Notes under the pieces: model-generated | What the model was told of the DNA's origin: nothing | Database searches by the model: none | The model's input: only the letters and a program-made list of their open reading frames with translations | Translations under genes and position numbers: made by a program | NCBI GenBank assembly: GCA_050949865.1 | Contig: JBMNGN010000005.1 | Span: 324,617 to 388,616 of the forward strand | Source: JBMNGN01 sp050949865 | GTDB lineage: Bacteria > Bacillota > Syntrophomonadia > Syntrophomonadales > Syntrophomonadaceae | Reading direction: 5' to 3' | DNA: 64,000 nt | Shown: piece after piece, positions 16,841-26,131 of the stretch | Position numbering within the stretch: position 1 is the stretch's first letter | Layout of the letters: each line of letters begins with the position of its first letter

Positions 16841-18230
16841 GGTTACCGTCCCCCCATATCCAGATTTTCCCTGGATTCATTATCCCCTTGGGGTCAAAGG
16901 CATATTTTATCCGCTTCATCAGTTCCACCTGTTCCTCTCCCAGATCCCAGCTCAGGAATTCAGATTTGTGAATACCTATTCCATGCTCCCCGGAAATGGT
17001 TCCTTCCAGTTCCAGGCCTTTTTTGACAATCAGCTTAATTGCCTCATAAGCTTTTTGATCAAGTTCTTCGCTTAACTGCTGCATCCTAATGGTAGGATGC
17101 AGGTTACCGTCTCCTGCATGGCCCGAGCAGCCTAGTTCGATATCTAAGGATTTGGAAATATTCTGAATTTCCCGTACCAGTTCCGGAATCCGATTGCGGG
17201 GAACCGTCACATCTTCAACTATTATTCTTTTGTTTTTAAGGTATCCCAGGGGATATAGGTTTTTTCGGGCGGTCCAGTATACAGATTCCTCTTTTTTATC
17301 TGTAATAACCCTGATTTCAGCCGTTTCCATTTCCTTGCACAAATCGTAAATGCTCTTTGCTTCCATCGTTACCTGAGCCTCGATGCCATCAAGCTCGATA
17401 AAAAGATAGGCTGCCACATCCACTGGAAGAGGCGGATTGATATACATATTCATGGCCTTGACCGCCCCAGCCATAACCAGCTCCAGTTTTGCCGGAAGAT
17501 TCCCCCGGGCTATTATTTCTGATACTATTTTGGCCCCTTCGTCCAGGGTTTTGCACCCTACAATCAGAGTCCTGGTTGCCGGAGGCAAAGTCAAAAGCCG
17601 CAGCGTAATCTGGGAAATAATCCCTAAAGTCCCTTCCGAGCCACACATGAGGTGAGTTATGTCATAGCCTGCTGACTGTTTCATTACTTTTCCTCCGGTC
17701 TTAATTACCGTCCCATCCGAGAGGACAGTTTCCAGCCCTAACAAATAATTTCCGGTGGTGCCGTATTTTACCCCTCTGGGTCCCCCTGCTCTGGTGGCTA
17801 CATTTCCGCCGAGGGTACAAACACTCATACTCTGCGGGTCAGGAGGATAAAACAATCCCATCTTCTCTACCGTTTCCTGAAATTGAGCTAGTACCACGCC
17901 GCTTTCTACCTTAGCCGTTAAATTATCTTTATCTATCTCTATGATCTTCTTCATTCTTTTCATATCCACGACTATTCCACCTTTTACCGGGGTGGAACCA
18001 CCCGCAAGACCGCTCCCGGCCCCGCGGGGTACAACAGGTATCTCTCTGGCAAAGGCGTATTTTAACAATGCCGAAATGTCCTGGGTAGTCTCAGGAAATA
18101 CTAATAGATCCGGGATTCTGCTCGCTAAATAGTGGGTTGCATCACTTCTATAAGTCATTAACTCCTCTGGTTGATAAAACACCTGATTCCTCGGCAACAG
18201 CCGGCTAATATCCTTGGCCAGGGCATTCAT
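16827..18230 (-). CDS. GlcD/LldD-like FAD-linked oxidase
   Basis: The 467-residue protein has a PCMH-type FAD domain (PVVPRGAGSGLAGGSTPVKG near residue 60, GGNVATRAGGPRGVKYG near 146) and the FAD-oxidase C-terminal cap with IELGCSGHAGDGNLHP and EGTISGEHGIG. These are the conserved motifs of glycolate and D-lactate dehydrogenases (GlcD, D2HGDH). It is the catalytic subunit oxidising a 2-hydroxy acid to the 2-oxo acid. It overlaps glcF by 14 nt. Proximity to IorAB suggests the oxo acid may be an aryl or branched compound, but that is inference. Confidence 0.87.
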   Translation of the reverse strand: MNALAKDISRLLPRNQVFYQPEELMTYRSDATHYLASRIPDLLVFPETTQDISALLKYAFAREIPVVPRGAGSGLAGGSTPVKGGIVVDMKRMKKIIEIDKDNLTAKVESGVVLAQFQETVEKMGLFYPPDPQSMSVCTLGGNVATRAGGPRGVKYGTTGNYLLGLETVLSDGTVIKTGGKVMKQSAGYDITHLMCGSEGTLGIISQITLRLLTLPPATRTLIVGCKTLDEGAKIVSEIIARGNLPAKLELVMAGAVKAMNMYINPPLPVDVAAYLFIELDGIEAQVTMEAKSIYDLCKEMETAEIRVITDKKEESVYWTARKNLYPLGYLKNKRIIVEDVTVPRNRIPELVREIQNISKSLDIELGCSGHAGDGNLHPTIRMQQLSEELDQKAYEAIKLIVKKGLELEGTISGEHGIGIHKSEFLSWDLGEEQVELMKRIKYAFDPKGIMNPGKIWIWGDGNHDKA

Positions 18231-18274
18231 CTTTACTCCCCCTCCAATCCTTGTCGTTAGACTACTCCCACCCA

Positions 18275-18387
18275 GTCAGGATAAAAACTGCTTTCCTTTG
18301 TAGATATGAAACTATAATGCTATCGGCCCTTCCCATTTGAAAACCGTTTAATTGTAATTTTAGTCCGGTGCAGTTTTTAATCCTGAC
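18275..18387. promoter_or_regulatory. Separated 17-bp inverted repeat upstream of the glcD-like gene
   Basis: GTCAGGATAAAAACTGC at 18275-18291 and GCAGTTTTTAATCCTGAC at 18370-18387 are complementary except for one extra base. They flank the 78-nt gap between iorB and glcD. They could be paired operators bridged by the IclR protein or the base of a large hairpin. Confidence 0.4.
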
Positions 18388-18399
18388 AGGCTATTGGTG

Positions 18400-19020
18400 T
18401 TACAGGTTTTCCCCCATCAGATTATATCCAATCTCAAAAACCCGGCAATTAACTTCCAAAACCTTATCCTTAAACCTTTGCTTCAAGATTTCAGTATAAT
18501 CCTCATCGCTGAGTGGAATTTCGGGAACTGCGGTCAGGGAGCCCATTAGAAGTATATTAGCCGCCTGGGGATTACCACACTCCTGAGCCGCAGCAGTAGC
18601 CTCGATTATTTTCACCTCTCCACACAGGTAGTTTAGCTCATTTATTATTGCTTCTATTTCAGGGTAAGTATCTTCCCCAATTAGAACCCCAAGAGGATAG
18701 TTAGGCCTGGGATCAAAGATTATCTTTGTATTTTTATTGCCATATTGGCGGGCTATTCTTAGCACTTCAACCGGCTCAAACCCCACAATGATATCAGCCT
18801 CGTTATAAGGGATTAACGGCCCGTATAGAACCTTGTTGGAGACCCGCACATGGCTCATTACCGAACCTCCCCGCTGGGAAGCACCGTATGTCTCACCTAC
18901 GGTAACCTGGTAACCTTTTTCTACCAGGGCAGAAGCCAGCAATTCAGATGCCAGGATATTACCTTGGCCCCCAACCCCGCATATTATTATGTTTAAAGGA
19001 TCCTTGGGCAATCTATCCAT
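18400..19020 (-). CDS. iorB: Indolepyruvate:ferredoxin oxidoreductase beta subunit
   Basis: The 206-residue protein begins with LNIIICGVGGQGNILASELL, the conserved gamma-type domain of 2-oxoacid:ferredoxin oxidoreductases, and contains GETYGASQRGGSVMSHVRVS, typical of IorB. Together with IorA it converts aryl pyruvates (from Trp, Phe, Tyr) and CoA to aryl acetyl-CoA while reducing ferredoxin in the cytoplasm. Its start overlaps the iorA stop by one base, indicating tight coupling. Confidence 0.9.
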   Translation of the reverse strand: MDRLPKDPLNIIICGVGGQGNILASELLASALVEKGYQVTVGETYGASQRGGSVMSHVRVSNKVLYGPLIPYNEADIIVGFEPVEVLRIARQYGNKNTKIIFDPRPNYPLGVLIGEDTYPEIEAIINELNYLCGEVKIIEATAAAQECGNPQAANILLMGSLTAVPEIPLSDEDYTEILKQRFKDKVLEVNCRVFEIGYNLMGENL

Positions 19021-20921
19021 CAGGCCATCCCTCCTTCAACCTTAATCGCTCCGGCAGGGCAAAGGGTCGAACATACCCCGCATCCTATACAGATGACTTC
19101 GTCAATCTTGGCTTTTCCTGCGGAATAATCCCATATGTTGGCCGGACAACCCCAAACCCGAGTACAGAAACGGTTGCAGCCGCACTCATCTCCCCGGCAC
19201 AATTCGGGGTCAACCCAAACCTTAGGCTTCTGCTGGCTGCGTGCGGTTAAAGTAGCACAAGCCCTTCTTAAAACTAATACCTTCAGCCCGGGCTGTTGCA
19301 GTAAATCATATACCACCTCAGTAGTTTCAGCGACCTGATACGGATCAGCTATTTTGGCTTTGCATCCGACAGCCTCTACCAGCTTTTCTATGGACAGCTT
19401 TTCGGTAATATCGCCCATTGCTGTTATTCCGGTCCCAGGATGGGGCTGGAATCCAGTCATGGCAGTAGCAGAATTATCTAAAACAATAAAGATCATATTG
19501 GAATTATGGAATTTAGCATTGACCAAACCCGGCAGGCAGGCATGGAAGAAAGTTGAATCGCCGGCCAGGGCCACAACCGGCTGGTTAAAGCCGAACCTTT
19601 CCAGTTGACCCAGACCTTCGGCCATATTAATGCCGCCTCCCATACAGCTGAGACCATGCATAAGATAATGCCCGGCCCGGCCGCGGCCCAGGCTATAGCA
19701 GCCGATATCCCCCATAACCAAACCGCCTCTTTCGTCGAGGTCTAATGCCTGCTTAAGGATAAAGAACGTAGCCCTGTGAGGACAACCGGCGCAAAAGGTC
19801 CGATCCCGATTGGGAACCTGTACGATCTGGTCTGGAGGTACCTGCCCCAGGGTTTTAGTTGTATACTGAATTCCCAGCAGACTGGCTACAGCTTGAATGA
19901 CCATATCGGGATGCAGTTCGTACATACGGGAAAGATAGGCATTTTTGCCGTAGCGCCCATAAATCCTCACCGATATTTCTGGATTACGAGCAATCACTAA
20001 AGCCAGATTCTGCTCAATAAACGGGTCCACTTCCTCAATTACTAAAACCTGTTTGGTTTTCTTGAGGTGTGAGGCAATAAACTGTTCGGGAATCGGCCAG
20101 GTGGTTCCCAGTTTAAGTATTCCCACTTTATCCGCAACCTGCAACCGTTCAACTGCTTCCCGGCTGTAGAAAAGCCCGCTCCCGGAAGCGACAATGATGA
20201 GCTCCGGCTGTTCAGGCCCGGTATAGGAATTGAAGGGGGAGTGTTCGAAAATCTCCTGGGCGTCATCCAGTTTCTTCAACTGGGCCCTATGGTACATATT
20301 GGTTCCCAACAGGGTCTCATTTTCCTTAATATATGCCGGTTCACCTTTCTGGGCTGGAAGTTCGCCCAACACCACATTTCCTCTTCCATGGCATATTCTC
20401 GTAACCCCTCTTACCGCCACAATCTGCTGCAGCTCTTCCGATAATTCAAAAGCATATTTAACCATATCTTTGGCTTCCTGAAAATTGGATGGCTCAAGAA
20501 GGGGAATTGAAGCCGCCTTGATTTGATGTCTGGAGTCAAATTCATTGGTGCTGGAATGGGCACTGGGATCATCAGTAACCACCAGGACAAATCCACCTCG
20601 GCACCCTGACAAGGATGCGGCAAACAATGCATCCCCGGTTATCAGCAGCCCATTCTGCTTCATTACACACAAGGCACGAGTTTTGGCAAAGGATGCCCCC
20701 AGGCATGCCTGGAAAGAACACACCTCATTAGTTGACCACTCGGCATAAATTCCCATCTGTTTAGCAACATGGCCCAGCATGGTAAGTATTTCTGAGCCTG
20801 GTGAGCCGGGATAGGCAGCGGCGAATCGAACCCCAGCCTCCAGGGCCCCCCGGGCGATAGCTTCATTGCCCTGAAGCAAATAAGTTTTCCCCGGTTGATC
20901 AGCGGTAATCATCCATTCCAT
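19020..20921 (-). CDS. iorA: Indolepyruvate:ferredoxin oxidoreductase alpha subunit
   Basis: The 633-residue protein has an N-terminal pyrimidine-binding domain (FAAAYPGSPGSEIL), a TPP-binding region (FCAGCPHRATFFIL near residue 376, VMGDIGCYSLG, LAGDSTFFHACLPGL) and C-terminal ferredoxin clusters (CRGDECGCNRFC and CIGCGVCSTLCP near 612). This is the IorA layout, the catalytic chain of aryl-pyruvate:ferredoxin oxidoreductase. It shares single-base junctions with the genes on both sides, so the three are translated together. The first cluster contains extra residues compared with a plain CxxCxxCxxxCP motif. Confidence 0.92.
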   Translation of the reverse strand: MEWMITADQPGKTYLLQGNEAIARGALEAGVRFAAAYPGSPGSEILTMLGHVAKQMGIYAEWSTNEVCSFQACLGASFAKTRALCVMKQNGLLITGDALFAASLSGCRGGFVLVVTDDPSAHSSTNEFDSRHQIKAASIPLLEPSNFQEAKDMVKYAFELSEELQQIVAVRGVTRICHGRGNVVLGELPAQKGEPAYIKENETLLGTNMYHRAQLKKLDDAQEIFEHSPFNSYTGPEQPELIIVASGSGLFYSREAVERLQVADKVGILKLGTTWPIPEQFIASHLKKTKQVLVIEEVDPFIEQNLALVIARNPEISVRIYGRYGKNAYLSRMYELHPDMVIQAVASLLGIQYTTKTLGQVPPDQIVQVPNRDRTFCAGCPHRATFFILKQALDLDERGGLVMGDIGCYSLGRGRAGHYLMHGLSCMGGGINMAEGLGQLERFGFNQPVVALAGDSTFFHACLPGLVNAKFHNSNMIFIVLDNSATAMTGFQPHPGTGITAMGDITEKLSIEKLVEAVGCKAKIADPYQVAETTEVVYDLLQQPGLKVLVLRRACATLTARSQQKPKVWVDPELCRGDECGCNRFCTRVWGCPANIWDYSAGKAKIDEVICIGCGVCSTLCPAGAIKVEGGMA

Positions 20922-22027
20922 TAGTTCTCCACCTGCCCTTCTTGACTCGCCAGCAGTTGCTGGTATCTTTCCTGAGAAAGATCGATAAAGGGTTTCAACC
21001 CCTGGTTATCTACTGCTTCCTTTATAACCATTAAATTCCGTTTTTTCTTGTTATAAGAGGCCTTTTTCAACCGTTCCAATTCTTCTTCCGGGTATTGTTT
21101 AAGCAACAATTCTTCCTGGCTAGCAGCTGCAAGCAAATCCCGGCCCATCGCAGTTCTAACTATAACCGTATTCCATTCCGGCTGAATCTCATATGCTCCT
21201 ACCGAGATATCAGCTAATTCGGAAGTCATATCAAGACAATAATGGCAACCCTTGCGGATATACGCTCTTATTTTATCATTGGGAACTTCTATCGTTCCTT
21301 GATCAGTATGGATTTCTACCCCATGTTGTGGTATTTCAATCCTTTGAATGGTGTGCCCCGGATACTCTGTATTAAAATCCCTCAGGAAACTCCAATTCAG
21401 TGACCACATGCAAAACAACCCAACAGCAATAACCTCTTCGGGTAAAGCTTCAGGATATTTATACTGGGCTTTTCTGAGGGCCTGAATCTGGCATGGCCTT
21501 CCTACGGTGATTAACCTTTTAACTCCCCTTTGCCTGGCTTCAACCAATTTTTTTAGGCTCGGGGCAGACAAAAACCTTGAACCCATACTGTTATTTAACT
21601 CAGCTACATCATCAACCAAAACTGGAACCGGAATAGCACTATTGGAGTAACCAGTAACAATAGCTGCTGTGTCAGCCTGCTGTTGGAGGGCAATCCTTAA
21701 CAAGGTGGTTACTGTGCCTCCATTTTGCTGTCCTTCAATCGCTGCCCCTCTCTTAGCCATATAGATGCTCTCAACTGGACCTATCTCTAGAGCTGGCATA
21801 TCCTTAAACAACGTGCTCTGTATTGCTTCCCAATCAGTAAAAGTGCGGGGGCAGACGGAATAGCATCGCCCATCCTGCTGTTGGCATTCAAAAGGTATTA
21901 CTAAATGGTCTTCCAGGTTTTTAATGTAAGGACACCAATCAAGACATGCACCGCATAAACTGCAACTTGAGGTTTTTATAACTTCTTTTTTTAGTTCTAA
22001 ACCTCCTGGCAATACAATCACCTCCAA
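20921..22027 (-). CDS. FrhB-like coenzyme F420 hydrogenase/dehydrogenase beta-family protein
   Basis: The 368-residue product opens with Fe-S ligands (CSLCGACLDWCP near residue 22, CQQQDGRCYSVCP near 47) and contains the FrhB domain motifs NGGTVTTLLRIAL, KRLITVGRPCQIQALRKA and IRAYIRKGCHYCLDMTSELADIS (shown here by its ends IRAYI and LADIS). FrhB-like proteins bind a flavin and pass electrons between ferredoxin-type donors and a soluble carrier; most bacterial members do not use F420. It is the first gene of the iorA-iorB operon, which suggests it accepts or supplies electrons for the IorAB reaction. Confidence 0.82.
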   Translation of the reverse strand: MEVIVLPGGLELKKEVIKTSSCSLCGACLDWCPYIKNLEDHLVIPFECQQQDGRCYSVCPRTFTDWEAIQSTLFKDMPALEIGPVESIYMAKRGAAIEGQQNGGTVTTLLRIALQQQADTAAIVTGYSNSAIPVPVLVDDVAELNNSMGSRFLSAPSLKKLVEARQRGVKRLITVGRPCQIQALRKAQYKYPEALPEEVIAVGLFCMWSLNWSFLRDFNTEYPGHTIQRIEIPQHGVEIHTDQGTIEVPNDKIRAYIRKGCHYCLDMTSELADISVGAYEIQPEWNTVIVRTAMGRDLLAAASQEELLLKQYPEEELERLKKASYNKKKRNLMVIKEAVDNQGLKPFIDLSQERYQQLLASQEGQVEN

Positions 22028-22308
22028 AACATCCTTTAATTAAAATCCTCCTTCACTCCAAAAACCCCTGTGCGACCTGATGGAACAACGTTTATCATAG
22101 ATATAGTATAGTGGCCATACTGGTATATACTTATTAGAAATAAACCTTAAATATTATCCAGCATAGTTGTTCCGTTATGCCGAACGCTGTTTTGGAAATG
22201 TTAGAATAGATATACGACATTATTACTTACAATTCCTTCAAAAAATAATATTTTATTGAATTGAATCAGGGGTTAATCGTAAGCCGGGCATATTCCGGGG
22301 TAAAAATC

Positions 22309-22349
22309 AAAACTCCGTTATGGGAACAACCCCAGCCTAACGGAGTTTT
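22309..22349. terminator. Bidirectional terminator after the M15 peptidase gene
   Basis: AAAACTCCGTTA and TAACGGAGTTTT form a 12-bp stem around 17 nt, with T-rich flanks on both strands. It ends the peptidase transcript. The rest of 22028-22375 holds no gene; a TATACT-like -10 for the FrhB-iorAB operon may lie near 22105 on the minus strand. Confidence 0.75.
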
Positions 22350-22375
22350 AGTTTTTAAAAAATAAGCCGCTGACA

Positions 22376-23617
22376 TTATTCCAGTACTTCGAAATGCATG
22401 GAATCACGGTAGGAATTACCCCAGCTAAACCCAGCAGGTTTAAATGCTTTTTGCCAGAGGATTAGATTGGGGTCATTTGGGTTTTTTTGTGGATCAACAT
22501 ACCCGAAATGGTTTCTAGCATTTATATCAATAGCAATTCCCCATGAATGGTTACTTAACCCTTTTTTGGGATTCCAGTTAACATGCCGGGGTACAAAGGT
22601 TCCATCTATCGATTCTATTAAGCTTAGAAGCGGTACTTCTTTGCCATTGATGTTGGCTGTTCCATTTTTAATATTGTTGAAAGCCTGGATAAAGTTATCC
22701 CGGGCTTCCTTGTGAACCTGTACTTTCCTGTTTGTACCGGGCAGGGTGATGGTGACAATATTCTCAGTTATCCACTGGGGATCTATTTCAATCCGTCCGC
22801 CTTTGGCTTCCCGATAACTGAATTGTCCAAACTTGCCTTTTGCTTTACTTAGTTTGGGGTACTTATCCTTGGTTTCCGGGGAACGAGAAACTGCAACCGA
22901 AGATTTGTGTTCAATAGCCTCTTCAGGTTTATGGGAATAGGCGATTCTGGCTTTTTCCTTAATTATTACGGCAATGGTTTTGCTATCTGACTTTTTCCCG
23001 TCAGATGCCGTAGCTTTTATTTCATAAGTTCCTGGCTTACATTTACTGGTATCCCAGTCATATTCTAAGGAATCACCATTGGTTCTATCTGTAAGGGTAT
23101 TGCTAATATGTAACTCAATATCTTCAACTTTTTTATCATCAGCAGCCTTGATGGAGATATTTATAACCGAGCCCTGTTCAACACTGAGTTCCTTGTCCGG
23201 GTAAATAAATGATACCACTGGCGGATCATTAATGGGAACAGTAAACCTTTTGATCTCCCCGTACCCATAACCTTTTGAATTTACCGCAAATGCCCGGTAA
23301 CTGTATTCAACCCCCTCCATTAGTTGGGGAATAACTGTAGAATAAGTATGGGCTTCTTCTATCTCCTGATCAATTACCACTTTTTGATCCAGGTTATTGC
23401 TTGTCCCCCAGATGAACCCATATTCCCTTACTTCATCCCCTCCTTTATTTACAATAACCCCTTGCAAAGCCACCTGGTCTTCCCTGGCCTCAATTTGAAT
23501 GGTTTCAACCGTTGGTGCTTCCACGGCAAGTATTGATTTCACAACCAAAACCGATATTATTAAGAATATGAAAACCAGATATGTAAAGTATCTCTTTTTC
23601 ATTTTAGAGTTGTCCAC
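22376..23617 (-). CDS. Membrane-anchored M15-family peptidase with Ig-like domains
   Basis: The 413-residue protein has one N-terminal membrane helix (YFTYLVFIFLIISVLVV), then two beta-sandwich regions: a fibronectin-III-like one (VREYGFIWGTSNN, VEYSYRAFAVNSKG) and an Ig-like one (VSFIYPDKELSVEQGSVI, DWDTSKCKPGTYEIKATASD). The C-terminus has the zinc motifs of the M15 D-Ala-D-Ala/L-Ala-D-Glu peptidases (NHSWGIAIDIN and DSMHFEVLE). It probably trims peptidoglycan outside the membrane. It is a single gene followed by a strong terminator. Confidence 0.85.
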   Translation of the reverse strand: MDNSKMKKRYFTYLVFIFLIISVLVVKSILAVEAPTVETIQIEAREDQVALQGVIVNKGGDEVREYGFIWGTSNNLDQKVVIDQEIEEAHTYSTVIPQLMEGVEYSYRAFAVNSKGYGYGEIKRFTVPINDPPVVSFIYPDKELSVEQGSVINISIKAADDKKVEDIELHISNTLTDRTNGDSLEYDWDTSKCKPGTYEIKATASDGKKSDSKTIAVIIKEKARIAYSHKPEEAIEHKSSVAVSRSPETKDKYPKLSKAKGKFGQFSYREAKGGRIEIDPQWITENIVTITLPGTNRKVQVHKEARDNFIQAFNNIKNGTANINGKEVPLLSLIESIDGTFVPRHVNWNPKKGLSNHSWGIAIDINARNHFGYVDPQKNPNDPNLILWQKAFKPAGFSWGNSYRDSMHFEVLE

Positions 23618-23749
23618 CTTTCAATTGTTTTAACCAGTTTATTGCATACCCATTCCTCCTGTTTACCAATTCTGTTTGATGGTTACCTCAATATACATAA
23701 ATTCTATCTATAGCTATCAAATATCGTCAAAGGAAACATAAGGCAACCA

Positions 23750-23797
23750 GGGATAATTATTACTATCTTTGGCCCTGGCTAACGGGTTGATTATCCC
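23750..23797. other. Inverted repeat upstream of the MFS gene
   Basis: GGGATAAT (23750-23757) is complementary to ATTATCCC (23790-23797), and CCAGGG/CCCTGG inside offers an alternative pairing. Two competing hairpins about 85 nt before a transporter start could be an attenuator or an operator, but no known riboswitch consensus was recognised. Confidence 0.3.
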
Positions 23798-23882
23798 CCC
23801 GTCTGCCAGTAATATAAAAAAAGGCACCTTGATAAAACCGATATCAAACTAGCCATTAGTCTGAGGAGAGGGAGTTGTTGAA

Positions 23883-25292
23883 ATGCAAGAGAAGATTCCT
23901 AAACATAAGGTTCTATTGACCATAGCAATAGCGTCCTTCTTGGCTCCCTTTATGATTTCCTCTACCAATATCGCCCTACCCAGCATTCAAAAGGACTTGT
24001 CGGTTAATGCGGTAGTTTTGAGCTGGATTGTTACCTCCTACCTCCTTTCAACCGCAGTTTTTTTAATACCAGCGGGGAAGATCTCCGATATTTATGGAAG
24101 GAAGAAGTTATTCCTTATGGGCACAGCCATTTATACTGTTACTTCCCTTATTTGCTCGCTGGCTCAATCGGGGGGAATGCTGATTATTACCCGAATATTT
24201 CAGGGACTGGGAGCATCAATCATTATGACCACCGCAACGGCTATTTTAACCTCGGTATACCCTCCGTCGGAGAGAGGCAAAGCCCTGGGAGTAAATGTTT
24301 CTATGGTATATGTAGGCCTGGCCTGTGGACCAACCATCGGGGGATTATTGACCGCCCACCTGGGCTGGAGAAGCATTTTTTATACCGCAGCTCCAATCGG
24401 GATTATAACCCTGGTTTTAGCTCTCTTATATATTAAAGGGGAATGGGCAGACGCCGCCCACGAAAAACTGGATGTTGGCAATAGTATTCTATACGCCCTG
24501 GTTCTGATAGCCATAACCTATGGTTTTACCCGGCTGCCAGCCCCATCGGGAATAATCAGTTTGTTGCTGGGATTATTGGGCTCTATAGCCTTTGTCAAAA
24601 ACCAATTGCAAGCCAAATACCCGGTTTTCAATCTCCATCTTTTTAAGGACAACCGGGTGTTTGCCTTTTCCAACCTGGCAGCTCTGATTAACTACGGTGC
24701 TACATCGGCAGTAACCTTCCTATTAAGCCTCTACCTGCAGTATATTAAGGGTATGCCCCCTCAAGCTGCCGGCTTGGTTTTAATAGTACAGCCGATTATC
24801 CAAGCGGCTATTTCCCCTTTGGCCGGTGCATTATCTGACAAGATTGAACCCAGATTCCTGTCTTCCCTGGGTATGGCCCTTACCTCGCTGGGGTTGTTTG
24901 GGCTGGTATTTTTAAGTCAGGAAACGGCATTATTCTATATAGTCAGTATCTTAATTGTGCTTGGCCTGGGCTTTGCCCTGTTCGGTTCCCCCAATACTAA
25001 TGCTATTATGGGTTCTGTAACCCGGCAGTATTATGGAATAGCCTCGGGTTCGGTCTCGACCATGCGCTTATTAGGGCAAAATTTTAGTATGGCTTTGGCT
25101 ACCCTGATGATAACTTTGTTCATTGGCAAGGCCCAGATCTCTCCGGAAACCTACCAGCCGTTTCTAGACAGCAGCCGACTTACTTTTAGCATATTTACCG
25201 TTCTTTGCCTGGCAGGAATCTATTTTTCCTTTTTCCGCGGGGAATTACACACCCAGGAAGAACCTAAAACCAAAAAAATAAAAAACCGTTAA
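23883..25292 (+). CDS. MFS multidrug exporter, DHA2 (EmrB/QacA-like) family
   Basis: This 469-residue membrane protein has about 14 hydrophobic segments, the number typical for DHA2 drug:H+ antiporters. Family motifs include FMISSTNIALPSIQKDL in the first helix, GKISDIYGRKKLFLMG in the first cytoplasmic loop and VGLACGPTIGGLLTAHLGW (motif C). It should sit in the cytoplasmic membrane and export a drug or metabolite. The ATG follows GAGGAGAGGGAG. No regulator is adjacent; the PadR gene lies 480 nt downstream. Confidence 0.88.
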   Translation: MQEKIPKHKVLLTIAIASFLAPFMISSTNIALPSIQKDLSVNAVVLSWIVTSYLLSTAVFLIPAGKISDIYGRKKLFLMGTAIYTVTSLICSLAQSGGMLIITRIFQGLGASIIMTTATAILTSVYPPSERGKALGVNVSMVYVGLACGPTIGGLLTAHLGWRSIFYTAAPIGIITLVLALLYIKGEWADAAHEKLDVGNSILYALVLIAITYGFTRLPAPSGIISLLLGLLGSIAFVKNQLQAKYPVFNLHLFKDNRVFAFSNLAALINYGATSAVTFLLSLYLQYIKGMPPQAAGLVLIVQPIIQAAISPLAGALSDKIEPRFLSSLGMALTSLGLFGLVFLSQETALFYIVSILIVLGLGFALFGSPNTNAIMGSVTRQYYGIASGSVSTMRLLGQNFSMALATLMITLFIGKAQISPETYQPFLDSSRLTFSIFTVLCLAGIYFSFFRGELHTQEEPKTKKIKNR

Positions 25293-25777
25293 TAGAATAA
25301 ACTGCAGGCTATCTGCAGATTATTGTTTTGTCAGGTATAACATGGTCAGCAACATCCATAAGCAGAAGTGTACAGAATAAAAGCAGCAACAATAAAATAA
25401 CATTCAGAATATGTTGATAACTATTGAATTTGTTGTTGTCTTCGTTAATGATCCCACCTAATTTATAAAACATAGCCAATACCCAAATAGTTCTTATCCC
25501 GTGTCTTCCCTTCATGAAAAACTATACCTGCCGTATTCTAGCCTGTGAGTTACTGCAGCTACCGGTCTGCGGAGGTTACAGAACCCCGTATAACGGGCCA
25601 ATTTATAAGTAGGCAATAAGCGAGTCAGCCTTAAGGATGCTTCTAAAGGAATAAGAAACGTCACTTTTAAGCATCTGCATTTTTACTCATTTTGATGACT
25701 GGGGATAGTTTTTTATCCATAGTATATTGCCACGCATAGTAGTGTTTTATATATTATATATAAAGGAGTGAGTTAAT
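25293..25777. other. Intergenic region
   Basis: No supported gene. A leftward frame of 68 codons at 25309-25515 has a hydrophobic segment but no ribosome site and was not accepted. An AT-rich promoter-like stretch (TTTTATATATTATATATAAAGG) precedes the PadR gene; shown by ends TTTTATAT and ATATAAAGG at about 25745-25766. Confidence 0.4.
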
Positions 25778-26131
25778 ATGGGTGGCAGAATATCAACCGA
25801 TTTAATTCGCGGTCATACCGACACGATTATTTTAAATATCCTTCGTCAGGGTGATAGTTATGGGTATGAGATTTACAAAACAATAATTGCCTTGAGTGGA
25901 AAAAAGTATGAATTAAAGGAAGCAACCCTTTATACTGCTTTTCGCCGCTTGGAGCAAGATGAATTAATTGTGTCTTACTGGGGGGATGAAACCCAGGGAG
26001 GGAGGCGCAAATACTACCGCATTACCGATAAGGGCAAGGAGCTATACGAACAATACGTAAGAGACTGGATTTTTGCCAGAGCCGTATTGGATAAATTAAT
26101 TCAAGGGAGGATTGAAGATGTTAAAGAATGA
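25778..26131 (+). CDS. PadR-family transcriptional regulator
   Basis: The 117-residue protein has the PadR winged-helix signature: HTDTIILNILRQGDSYGYEIYK, ATLYTAFRRLEQDELI, GGRRKYYRITDKGKELYEQY (first motif split by position 9-30). PadR proteins repress nearby genes and respond to small molecules or envelope stress. The ATG sits behind AAGGAGTG. It overlaps the next gene, which is a typical partner: PadR plus a membrane protein with an N-terminal helical prefix. Confidence 0.88.
   Translation: MGGRISTDLIRGHTDTIILNILRQGDSYGYEIYKTIIALSGKKYELKEATLYTAFRRLEQDELIVSYWGDETQGGRRKYYRITDKGKELYEQYVRDWIFARAVLDKLIQGRIEDVKE

Noticed and set aside
25309..25515. Leftward 68-codon frame with a leucine-rich hydrophobic stretch
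   Set aside because: No ribosome site, odd composition and no conserved features; the hydrophobic run alone is not enough.
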